Part shown: positions 34,320 to 43,202 of the stretch, piece by piece | Layout: each line of letters begins with the position of its first letter | How positions within the stretch are numbered: position 1 is the first letter of the stretch | NCBI GenBank assembly: GCA_014529385.2 | Contig: CM043963.1 | Location: 80,367,412 to 80,431,411 of the forward strand | Length of the DNA: 64,000 nucleotides | Source: Adiantum capillus-veneris | Taxonomy: Eukaryota; Streptophyta; Polypodiopsida; Polypodiales; Pteridaceae | Direction of reading: 5' to 3' | The notes under the pieces: model-generated | Seen by the model: only the letters and a program-made list of their open reading frames with translations | Database searches by the model: none | What the model was told of the DNA's origin: nothing | Program-made: the position numbers and the translations under genes

Positions 34320-34756
34320 TGTTATAGGGGTTATCTAAAAGCATTGCAATTACATTCTTCACCCACAACATCCATGAAACATGAAGATAACCTCCATAAC
34401 AATGTTCAAAACGCTTTCAGACTCATTCAAAATGTAAACAGAATTACAGGTAACACACAGGAAACATTCAGGGCATTAACCAACATCCTACTTCATCTTC
34501 ATCATCATTCTCGTGTTACAGAACAACATTTCTCCCCAACAAGGAGTCCAAAAATGAGGGTAGTTACAAGACAAAAGTCGCATCCCTTAAAACATGCCTT
34601 TTAAAGTTTCACACATCAATCAGAACTCTGATTAGTCCATCAGTTCCCTGAATGCATCCTGATCACTACCTGACAATTTACTGATTTCCCATTACATAAA
34701 TATCCTTCTTTACTAACTTAGCTAGGTAACTTGTGGTCAAGGTCCCCCCTTTTACA
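34320..34756 (-). repeat. 5' LTR of element A2 (437 bp)
   Basis: Same ends and length as 25779-26215; about 18 substitutions between the two and no length difference. Followed by target duplication copy GAAGG at 34757-34761. Confidence 0.95.
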
Positions 34757-34761
34757 GAAGG

Positions 34762-35230
34762 CTCACCCCATGAAGTTTTTAGTAGGGTAAAAATTGGGAT
34801 GCGTGTCTTAGAGCTCGTGCTTGTGTAAAGAGTCTGTGTTTTCTATGAATTGAAGCCCACATTGCCCCGTGGTGGTGTCGATTCTCCCATTCCCCCTTTC
34901 TCTTTCTCGTGCTCTCATCTTTTGCCTGCAGTGTCCACTTGTGGAAGTGTGTGCCCACCCGAACCGACGGTTCTTGTATCTGGAGAGAGTGAATCACAGC
35001 ATGGGCGTGCATGGTGTGGGGGTAGAGATGGACGGCGGTGGAATGTGAGTGTGGGGTGGTGTTATGTTAGCGTGTGTGTGCATCGTGTTGTGTGAAAACG
35101 GTGGTTTTCCTGTGTGAATGTAGCGTTTTGAAGGTGAACTCTGGTGGATTGGGGCGTTGTGTGTATCTTGGACTATAGAGAGGCAATCTACTTGACTTGT
35201 TGCTTGTGTGCCAGGTGCGTTCCCCCTTCA
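34762..35230 (+). repeat. Probable continuation of element E 3' LTR
   Basis: Lies just beyond the A2 target duplication. It contains CTATAGAGAGGCAATCTAC...CCAGGTGCGTTCCCCC near 35175-35228, a wording repeated at 47720-47760 in another LTR-like fragment. This suggests the LTR ends about 35230. Not confirmed, because the matching 5' LTR part was deleted. Confidence 0.5.
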
Positions 35231-36158
35231 TTAGGGAAAACTAGAACCCCAAAAGGTCCCTTTAGGATCAAAGATGCTTTTGGAATATACTCTCTACACC
35301 AATGAGGATGGGCTTGTGGCCACGGTCCACCAATTATTGCATTCTTTCAAATTGCCATAACTTGAGCATTTTAACTTCAAATTTGTTGGACAATAATGCA
35401 TTTGGATTGCATTGCCAAGCTCTTTCCATAGATATGTTACATGATATAGTTTTGAGGTACGTAGATATGGGCTATTCATGCCCCCCCTTTTATGTCATAA
35501 TGTTGACTCAAATATGATTGGTTGTTCTTACAAGGCCCCTCATTAGGAAAAATATGGACTCTCCATGGGCCTTGTAAGAATACCTAATTTGAAGGAAGCT
35601 TGCCAAGATTAAGGGGGACAAAGTCTTTTAATGGGGTTGTTTTGGTAGGGTCTCCTCCACGTTTGACCCCTAAAAAGGTAGGGGGAAGGGGGGGGGGGGG
35701 GGTAACCATTTGAAAAGTAGGGAAGGGGGGGGGGGGGGGGGGGGGGTAAACCATTTGAAAAGTAGGGGGGTAGGGGGGAGAATGCTATCTTCTCTCTCTA
35801 GCTTTTTGGCCAACTTGTAAGTGGCCTCTTAACTCTCCCATGCCACCTAATCAAATCCGTGGATCAAAGAGGTCAAAAAAGTGACTTTTTTCAAAAACTT
35901 TCAAATAAACTCTATTTCCCCCTAGAAAGTGGCCCCAACATATATACATATATAAAAAAAGATTTTTAAGCTAAATTACTCATAATTTAGACTCCCTCCA
36001 AAACTTTTAAGAAATTCCCCCCAAAATTGACCACCTTCCCTCCTAATCTAAGCTCCTCTCCTACACCCATCCCCCTTGCATCTACACATGCAGCTACACC
36101 TACACACCCATCTCCTTTCCATCTCTCCATCCTTCAAGATCCATCTCTCCATCCTACA
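35231..36158. other. Non-coding stretch upstream of the unidentified gene
   Basis: No gene is seen. It contains the poly-G minisatellite (35677-35785) and a TATATAAA-type sequence near 35948, which could serve as a distant TATA box for the gene starting at 36159. Confidence 0.5.
35677..35785 (+). repeat. Poly-G minisatellite
   Basis: Two and a half units of about 50 bp share the phrase CCATTTGAAAAGTAGGG and are separated by uninterrupted G runs of 15 (35688-35702) and 22 (35725-35746) bases, followed by two G6 runs. It could form G-quadruplexes. Exact G counts are prone to assembly error. Confidence 0.9.
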
Positions 36159-37378
36159 ATGCCTCTTGACGACGTGACCAATGTCCCAGCAAGCTCTTCA
36201 CGCAGTAGGTCTCCAGGGCTTTTCCTGCGCCTACTTCAAGAGTATGGTCTGACAAAGAAGACATGCTTGGGTACATTACCTTCAGCCAACGAACGCCGCG
36301 CTCAAGGGGAGAAGCATGTGGATCTCTGGACAAAGGGATGCTTGTACCCAAAGGATCTCTGGACAAAGGGATGCTTGTACCTAAAGGATCCTTTTCTCAA
36401 TGTCCATCCGCCTTTTACAAACCTTCCATCACTGTTGCAATATGTTGGAAATGGAGAGCAAGGTTTGTTGGGCTGCTGCAAGAGACTCAACAAACACGAG
36501 ATTGCTCAGTCGAAGTTCTACTTGCGTCATTGGCAGTTGTTGAATGGGAGTTTCCACAATCTTCAAGATCAGATGCAAAGAGCTACTAGTGCGCTCGAGG
36601 AGGCAAAGAGCACCATCGCAACCAAGGAAAATGAAATTAAAAATCTTGAGGATACTCTCTCACACATGAAGAGTACTGCCATGGGAGGTAGGGTGAGGAA
36701 ACGGGAGTTGTCCAAAATTCAGACTCTTGCACCACGTGGTGGGGCAAGAAAACCAAGGGTGACATCTATGAGGTAAGATGTTCGGCCCCTCATGTTGTTT
36801 AAGTCTAGTACCACTCATCATTGTTGTTTTGGGTAGTAGGAACTTCGTCCAAGAAACGTGCGACGACGAGAATGCGTCAGCTCGGGCATCTTTACTTCGT
36901 TCTTGTTTCAACAAAGAGGACTTTATTGGGATGCTTGATGCTCCAGAGGCAAAATACTTGAAAGACGCAATGACTAAGAGAGTTCTTAGTGATCTTTCTA
37001 ATATTGTCACTGACCTAGATGTTCAAGATATTTGTGATGCTATTGGGATTAGTACGAATGGCTATCAAGAAATACATCAAGTGTTAAAAGATGCATTAAG
37101 AAGTTGAGGAGTCACGAAAAACCTATTCCCACTTCCTCACAGAGTGGCGATTGCCAAGAGGGTGTCAAATGAAGATGTTGTTCACCGATTAGGGGACTAC
37201 TTGTATATTGAGGACACAATGCCTCTTCATCCACTCCGTAGCAAATCGCAAGGAAGGAAGGGAAGCGGTGTTGTTTCTAACAGTGTGTTGCGGACTGAAG
37301 GCTTTGTTTGCACCAAATTCAACAATATCCTTGTGGACTTGATACGCACTCCATGGTTGTTTTCTACAATTTGAGTGA
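36159..37378 (+). pseudogene. Unidentified multi-exon gene, 5' part (possible DNA-transposon protein)
   Basis: First in-frame ATG at 36159 (MPLDDVTNVPASSSRSRSP). Exon 1 ends at 36772 with a good donor AG|GTAAGA. The acceptor GTAG|G at 36838-36839 restores the frame (67-bp intron). The protein has a duplicated 11-residue unit (DLWTKGCLYPK, 36321-36386), a likely coiled coil (HNLQDQMQRATSALEEAKS) and a basic tail. Exon 2 contains NKEDFIGMLDAPEAKYLKDAM and VHRLGDYLYIEDTMPLHPLR, with one in-frame TGA at about 37105. It is cut at 37378 by Copia I. I do not recognise the family; the link to the downstream part is by position. Confidence 0.5.
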
Positions 37379-37614
37379 TGCAGTATAGTTTAGGGTTGCC
37401 TACATGCTCTATGATTGGTCATTGAAGGAGTACGAGGGGAAGTGCGACGCGAGAGAGAGTGCGAGAAGAAGAGCAGGACGATATGGTGAACTCGCTCTAC
37501 TGTAATGTGTAGAGCATAGTGAGTTCTTATTAGGTTTTTACAAAAAAATATGTGTACATACCTGGCGGCCCGCCCACTTACCTGGGCGACCACATTGGGC
37601 TTTATACCCCAACA
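37379..37614 (-). repeat. 3' LTR of Copia element I (236 bp)
   Basis: On the minus strand it starts TGTTGGGGTATAAAGCCC at 37614 after a polypurine tract AAGTGGGAGGT and ends ...ACTATACTGCA at 37379. The flanking target site would be AGTGA (37374-37378). Confidence 0.85.
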
Positions 37615-37703
37615 ACCTCCCACTTAAAGTCCAATGTGGTACTTTAAGTGTGAGAGAAGCTACTATACAAGCTAATATACAAGAGATGTAGAGAAGTGAT
37701 GTA

Positions 37704-39906
37704 CTACCCTACACCTAACTGCTTGCGAAAATGCGCAAAGCTCTCTGAGGGAAGTCCTTTTGTAAGTAGATCAGCAAGATTTTCTGTGGTGTGAACTTTG
37801 ACAAGCTGAAGTTGCTTATCCTCGAGCATTTCCCTGATGAAATGATACTTCACATCCACATGCTTTGTCTTTGAGTGATAAACTTGATTGCGAGCCAATT
37901 GTATAGCACTTTGACTATCACAATATAACACAGGCATCTCTTCTTTGATTCCCAAATCTGTTACTAGTCGATTAAGCCAAATTGATTCTTTGCATGCCTC
38001 TGATGCTGCAACATATTCAGCCTCTGTAGTAGACTGAGTAACACAATCTTGTAATCTAGAACGCCATGATACTGCTCCACCAGCCAATGTAAAGACATAC
38101 CCTGACGTAGACCTTCGGTTGTCTAAGTCACCTGCATAATCTGAGTCTGTAAAACCCTTTACACTTAGCTCCTGACTCCCATAGCATATACGCATACTCT
38201 TTGTAGCTTTCAGGTATCTCAATATTCCTTTCACTGCCTCCCAATGTTTCTTGCCTAGGTTTGACATGTATCGACTTACTACTCCCACTGCAAATGCAAT
38301 GTCTGGGCGAGTAGCAATCATTGCATACATCAAACTACCCACTGCAGACGCATATGGAATCTTATCCATTTCAGCCTGTTCTTCCTCAGACACAGGACAA
38401 TCTTGTTTGCTAAGTTTCACATATGGTGGCAATGGAACACTTAGTGCCTTTCCCTTCTCCATATTGAAACGTTGCAAAACCTTGTCAATATACTCTTTTT
38501 GAGATAACCGAATCAACTTCTTTGATCTGTCTCTCTCAATGCGCATACCAAGTATATGACTTGCCTCACCCATGTCTTTCATGTCAAACGATTTTGCCAT
38601 CTTTGACTTCAAAGCTGAAATTTCTTCCAAGTGCTTGTCAGCAATCAACATGTCATCCACATACAAAATAAGGATCAGCCAACTGCCATCCTTAGCCTTC
38701 TTTGTATATAGACAGTGATCGAACTCACTACGTTTGTAGCCTTGAGAAAGCATAAACTTGTGGAATTTATGGTACCATGCCCTCGGTGATTGTTTTAAGC
38801 CATAAAGACTATTTAACAACTGGCATACCCAATCTTCCTTGCCTTTCTCAACAAACCCTTCTGGCTGCTGCATGTAAATTTCCACATCTAAATCACCATG
38901 CAAGAACGCTGTCTTGACATCCATTTGGTGCAACACCAAATCTAATATGGCAACCAATGCAAGAAAGCATCTCAATGTAGTCATCTTGACCACCGGAGAG
39001 AAGACTTCATCAAAGTCAATGCCTTGTTCTTGCTTAAAGCCCTTGGCAACAAGCCTTGCTTTGTACTTTGGCTGACTATCATGAGCGGTGATCTTATACC
39101 TGTAAACCCATTTACAAGGTAGAGCCTTTTTGCCCTGTGGTAATTTAACTAGCTTCCATGTCTTGTTTTTATGCAGAGCTGTCATCTCTGACTGCATGGC
39201 CAATTGCCAATTCCCGGAGTCCTTCATTTGCACTGCTTCCTTGTAACATGAAGGCTCATTGCAATCAGTCAACATGACATAGTTCATAGATGGAACAAAC
39301 CTATCAGGAGGTCGCGTGACACGTCCAGATCTACGCACAATAGGTGGCTCAGGCTCAGCCACAACCTGTGGTTCCACTCTATCATGTCCTTGCTCCTCTT
39401 GAGCCCTGACATTTTGTCTTGCACGTGCAGGTCCATCTTCTTGGAAGACAACTCTTCTAATCTCCTCAACCCTCTCTGGTTTAGAATGATATTTGGATTC
39501 ATTAAAGTGAACATCATTGCTGCGGACAACTTTTCTGGATTCGAGATCCCAAAGTCTATACCCCATCTCACCAGAATTACCATAGCCTAGAAAGATGCAC
39601 TTTCTACTCTTTGGCTCAAGTTTGTTCCTAAATTCCTTTGGAACGTGAGTATATGCCTCACAGCCAAAGACTCTGAGATGCTTGTATGAGGGCATTTTGC
39701 CTGACCATACCATCTCTGGCACTGAATCCTTCTGCAAAACCTTGCTAGGAGATCTATTTACAAGATGAACAGCTGTTGATACAGCTTCAGCCCAAAACCC
39801 ATTTGGCAACTGTGCATTAGACAACATACTTCTGACCTTCTCTTGTATGGTCCTATTCATCCTCTCAGCAACACCATTTTGAGGAGGATTGTAAGGAGCA
39901 GTAAGT
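37704..39906 (-). CDS. 5'-truncated Copia polyprotein (integrase end, RT, RNase H), element I
   Basis: A continuous frame of about 730 codons enters at 39906 with the integrase Glu block APYNPPQNGVAERMNR. It then reads the integrase C-terminus (FGCEAYTHVPKEFRNKLEPK), RT with KARLVAKGFKQEQGIDFDEVF, QMDVKTAFLHGDLDVEIYMQ and catalytic LYVDDMLIA, then RNase H (FTDSDYAGDLDNRRSTSGY, STTEAEYVAASEA, YCDSQSAIQLA, KTKHVDVKYHFIRE). It ends LADLLTKGL. Gag, protease, most of integrase and the 5' LTR are missing, cut sharply at 39906. Tork/Tnt1-like wording. The surviving frame has no stops, so it is fairly young but defective. Confidence 0.92.
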
Positions 39907-41179
39907 CATTAAAGCTGAACTAAATGGTGAGAAGCTCATGGTTCCACGGCGTGGGGAGTTTGATGTTAAATGGCATTTAGGTGGTGATCTAAAGACCATA
40001 AAGTGCATGCTTGGATGCAAACAAGGTGCAAATTCTTTACTTCCCTGCCCATTTTGTGTGAAAGGGCACAAGACAAGTCGAGCAACTCAAGTGGAAGGTC
40101 AGGACGATGAAGATAATGATGATCATATAAATAGGGAGTGGAAAAATTCGGTTCTTTCATGTGATATGCTAGAGGTGCCAAATAGGGATAGCAAAGGTCC
40201 TGGGTGGAACCCCATAATTCCCTTCTTCCTCAACAATGTTAACTTTTGTACATTGCATGTGTTTCTGTGAATAGTTGATAGGATGCTAAAGCATCACATT
40301 GATTATGCTTTCATAATGAAGCCCCTTCAATGGTCAAAATACTCCTTGCAGGGGGTGGAGACGCTCCTTAATGAGATTGGATGTCACCGATCAAGGGTGA
40401 ACATTGTAGCAGAGACTTGTAGGGAGAAGACATAAGAGGTGGCACAGAAGGTTTCCATGAATGGAGCCAAGGCACGTCAATTTTTCAAGAAGATGTCAAA
40501 GTCTCCAATGCAGGTACCCAAGGAAAGTGTTGATCTAGCAAGTGAGAAGCTGTGGGAGTTGTGGAAAGATTTGTGTTCATGCACGCAGAAAAAGATCCCA
40601 ATGTGGAGGTTGCTAACCAACGCAAGCTAGTATGGTCATCCTTTCAAAAGGTTGTGCAATTTATGAATCTTTCAAGCACCACCATTGAGCAGCGAGAGGA
40701 GTTCAAGAAGGTGCTTTATGAGTTCGCAAAGGCCGCTAAGGACGGACGGTCTAAAAGCAATATTACACACTACATAGTTTGTTTTAACGGACTTAATAGA
40801 TATGCAATGTTTGAAAATGAAAATTTTCTTTTGGCTTATCTCCTTTTTGGTTGTTTTAGCTCATTCTCTATCCGCATGGTGCATACTTCATGGACCGCTA
40901 TGGAGTACACAAGGCATGGAGAAGTCCCACTATCGAGAAAAAGGAGTCTACTTCAAGAATACTCGGCATGGTGGTGGTGGTTCACACTCCAACTACCTCC
41001 AAGAGATGTTTAACTGGTTTTTTAGGCACACCTTTGGGAGAACTTTCACTATTGAGAAGGCAAGAGAGTCGATGTTAGCAAAGCAGTCACGCAAGGCCTC
41101 CCGTACTGTAGCATCCGAGAAGTGGAAACCCTTGCGAACGGCCCTGGGCCATGAGGCTTGGCGTGCAACTAAGTATTGA
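39907..41179 (+). pseudogene. Unidentified multi-exon gene, 3' part (GGDLK...CPFC motif protein)
   Basis: The frame opens at the Copia breakpoint with GEKLMVPRRGEFDVKWHLGG, then DLKTIKCMLGCKQGANSLL and CPFCVKGHKTS, NPIIPFF and LHVFL-stop-IVDRML. An Asp in a GGDLK block before a CxxC..H zinc-like pair, then a leucine-rich LHVFL helix, resembles the layout of RNase-H-fold transposases with zinc insertions, but I cannot name a family. Later pieces are EREEFKKVLYEFAK, GVHKAW and SHYREKGVYFKNTRHGGGGSH, and it ends ...ALGHEAWRATKY at 41179. Stops (40268, 40435) and frame changes (about 40550, 40850-40930) suggest introns plus decay. TTTTGGTTGTTTTAG at about 40860 is a fair splice acceptor. Confidence 0.5.
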
Positions 41180-41310
41180 AAAGGAAGCGTTTGGGTGTCG
41201 TGTCAGTCGTCTGTATGATCCAGGTTTACTTGTTAAATTCAACTGGTTTATTTGAGTTTTTCACTTAATTAGCCGCATAGTGTGAAAGGGCCCAAATCCA
41301 AAAAACCCCT

Positions 41311-41340
41311 ATTTAAAGGTTGAAGGCGCTCATTTTGTCA
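41311..41340 (+). promoter_or_regulatory. Core promoter of the H3-like gene
   Basis: CTATTTAAAGG (TATA-like) at 41310-41320 is followed about 20 nt later by CTCATTTTGTCATTTTCC. The ATG lies about 50 nt downstream of the TATA box. The same spacing and motif occur before the minus-strand gene at 44767. Confidence 0.6.
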
Positions 41341-41361
41341 TTTTCCATACTAGGTGCTACC

Positions 41362-42225
41362 ATGGCAAGAACAAAACAAACTGCAAGGATCGCATATCTA
41401 GAGGGCCCGGATAGCCAACCAATCCAAGATACAGCAACAGAAGCTGGAACTTCACAAGCTCAAGGTGAGGTCCACACAGAAGAAACTGGAGCTTCAAATT
41501 ACCATGGTCAGTCCTCTACAGCAGCAAAACAGAGAAGGAAGCATCGCCTTGTTGTCTATTCATCGGACTCCAATGATTCTGAGGGCAACGTGGCGGATGA
41601 GAGCGACCAAGGCAAAGAAACAAACAACCAAAAGCAACCGTCAGAAGGCTCCGAAGAGACGCAAACGGATGAAGATCCCCGATGGGTTGGCATCAAAATA
41701 CAAACTTATGCTTCTCACATGTCTACTGGAGGTAAGACACTCCCTAAAGGGAGTGGAACCACACCATCACATCCGTTCAATAGTGAAGAGCACGAATCAG
41801 ATGAAGAGTGGGTGGAATTGGATTATGAGGTGTTGGAGGTGCCTGTGTGGCCAAAAAAGAGAAAGAGCATTGTCTACAAGAAGAGGAAGCAAGCTGCCCC
41901 AACTCGTGCAATAAATGCACCTCCCTATCGACCTCATAAGGTGAAAAAGTGCATCCGTGCTTTTGCGCAGATTTGCCACTATCAGAAGAGCACCAAGCTC
42001 TTGATTCGGAGGGCCCCTTTTGCAAGGCTTCGCAGGGAGGTTTTGCAAATGTACAACACTAAGTTTTGGATGGGCGCCGTGGCCATAGAGGTAGTCCAAG
42101 AGACAGTAGAGCAATATCTAACTAGCATATTCGAGCATGCGAACCTATGTGCCATCCATGGAAAGCATGTAACGATTATGCCCAAGGATATGCAGCTTGC
42201 TCGTCGTTTGCGCCATGAGCAATAG
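41362..42225 (+). CDS. Divergent histone H3 with split, expanded N-terminal tail (287 aa)
   Basis: The ATG is in a strong context (ACCATGG) and the frame is intact and intronless. Residues 1-9 are exactly the H3 start, MARTKQTAR. The next residue is Ile, not Lys (H3 K9). About 111 residues of acidic, Ser/Thr-rich sequence with basic NLS-like KQRRKHR follow. Then STGGKTLPK (121-129), which is the H3 10-18 block, preceded by Met. A second acidic stretch and PKKRKSIVYKKRKQ (164-177) precede the histone fold (about 189-287): YRPHKV, YQKSTKLLIRRAPFARLRREVLQ, NLCAIHGKHVTIMPKDMQLARRLR. A five-residue insertion lies in the alpha-N region. Loop 1 is canonical in length, so CENH3 is unlikely. The K79 position is Asn. 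It would pack in nucleosomes with H4. Its neighbours are a decayed transposase-like gene and two unknown convergent genes. Confidence 0.88.
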   Translation: MARTKQTARIAYLEGPDSQPIQDTATEAGTSQAQGEVHTEETGASNYHGQSSTAAKQRRKHRLVVYSSDSNDSEGNVADESDQGKETNNQKQPSEGSEETQTDEDPRWVGIKIQTYASHMSTGGKTLPKGSGTTPSHPFNSEEHESDEEWVELDYEVLEVPVWPKKRKSIVYKKRKQAAPTRAINAPPYRPHKVKKCIRAFAQICHYQKSTKLLIRRAPFARLRREVLQMYNTKFWMGAVAIEVVQETVEQYLTSIFEHANLCAIHGKHVTIMPKDMQLARRLRHEQ

Positions 42226-42443
42226 CTTGTAATTAGTCATCAAACCTTTTTTGTATTTACGAAACTTCCAAGATTGGGAAGAATTTGAATATAAGCGTCT
42301 TTTGATTGTATACCCCACTCTTTGTGCATTGTATTGCTTTAATTGTGTACCATGCGGATGTAGCAGTGGTCCATGTTTTGTCTACCTTCTTTTGTATGTA
42401 TATAGCTTAAAGCTTGGCATTGGGAAAACTTGCCTACGTTAAG

Positions 42444-42780
42444 CACCTTGGCTAAGTCAAGCATGCAGTTCCTAATACATCCAAGCTATGTGAAGCACTG
42501 ATGCAACCCAAATATCCTGAATGCATGGTAAAAGTTTCTGGAAAGCCTTGGAAAGGGCTTGGAATGCCCCCAAAGTGGTTGCCATAAGGGCGCACATTTG
42601 GTGCTTCCAAAGGCAGATGAATGGACAAAATGCGTGCCCTTGTGGCAGCCATTCTTAGGGCATTCCAAGCCCTTTCCAAGGCTTTCCAAAAACTTTTACC
42701 AAGCACTCAAGATATCTCCCTTGATTCAATGCTTCACATAGCATGGATGCATCAGGAAGTGCATGCCCCACTAAGTCCAT
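42444..42780. repeat. MITE-like foldback 1
   Basis: Long imperfect inverted repeat, arms about 42444-42598 and 42628-42780, loop about 28 bp. Arm landmarks are GCTATGTGAAGCA with TGCTTCACATAGC, and GGAAAGCCTTGGAAAGGGC with GCCCTTTCCAAGGCTTTCC. No coding potential of its own. It lies just 3' of the H3-like gene. Confidence 0.85.
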
Positions 42781-42837
42781 GTAGCATAGATTTTTTGAAG
42801 CATGGTTGTCTCTTGTGTTTTGGTTTTGCAACTGTAA

Positions 42838-43016
42838 ATTATCTGGGTATTGATAAGCCTTTAGAAAGTCTTGCGATGCTCCAAAATGGGTTGCCACAAG
42901 GGCGCGCATTTGCCCCTTCCATATGATGATGGAAGACCCAAATGCGCGCCCTTGTGTGGCAGCCCATTTTGGGGCCTTTCAAGCCCTTTAGTAGGCATAT
43001 CAATAACTTTCCCCAT
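42838..43016. repeat. MITE-like foldback 2
   Basis: Inverted repeat with arms 42838-42923 and 42925-43016. The inner arms AAAATGGGTTGCCACAAGGG and CCCTTGTGTGGCAGCCCATTTT are nearly perfect. The core CAAGGGCGCGCATTTG is related to foldback 1 (TAAGGGCGCACATTTG), so the two are members of one family placed head to tail. Confidence 0.85.
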
Positions 43017-43202
43017 GATTTAATGCAAGTTGGTTGGGCAACATGCTTTCCAACCCAGCATGCATCAAAGACTGCATGGTTCACTAAGCACAGGTTCTTC
43101 TCATAAACACATTGGAAGCCAAAAATATAAAAAATTCAAAAGCTTGCATGTAAGAGAGAGTCATAGACACCAAAAAGTAGACTCATTAAGGAAATCAACG
43201 CT

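Larger units (their letters stand above)
25779..34756 (-). mobile_element. Complete Tat/Athila-like Gypsy element A2 (8,978 bp)
   Basis: Both 437-bp LTRs, a perfect 5-bp target duplication (GAAGG) and internal domains in the order gag, protease, RT, RNase H, integrase and an extra ORF are present on the minus strand. By eye the LTRs differ at about 18 of 437 positions (about 4%), so insertion is not very recent. At least five in-frame stops and a few frameshifts make it non-autonomous. The RT loop FLDDFSVFG and the absence of a chromodomain point to the non-chromovirus (Athila/Tat) branch. Confidence 0.95.
20025..35230 (+). mobile_element. Dual-RNase-H Gypsy (Tat/Ogre-like) element E, carrying nested element A2
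   Basis: The 5' LTR remnant (20025-20390) and the 3' LTR start (24240 onward) share a long diverged match, including TGACTGAT(G/C)(C/T)GGTTTTTTAGGCCAAGAAGG. Between them lies a decayed pol with RT, RNase H, a second RNase H and integrase in order. The 3' LTR continues to 25778, is split by A2 (25779-34756) and appears to resume at 34762 to about 35230. Much of the 5' LTR and gag is missing. Outer ends are approximate; no target duplication was confirmed. Confidence 0.75.

Noticed and set aside
35230-35235. Target duplication for element E
   Set aside because: Bases flanking 20025 (TTTTA) and 35230 (TTAGG) do not match. The ends are uncertain, so none is reported.
41320-41361. Upstream extension of the H3-like frame
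   Set aside because: The frame is open to 41320, but its first codon is TTG and the TATA box overlaps that position. ATG 41362 has the ideal ACCATGG context and gives the exact H3 start.
41362-42225. Reading the H3-like ORF as a centromeric H3 (CENH3)
   Set aside because: It keeps ARTKQTAR and STGGK, which CENH3 tails lack, and loop 1 has canonical length. CENH3 normally has a longer loop 1 and a different tail.
42452-43084. Several overlapping frames on both strands in 42450-43085
   Set aside because: They mirror each other because the DNA is an inverted repeat (MITE foldbacks), and they do not encode a gene.
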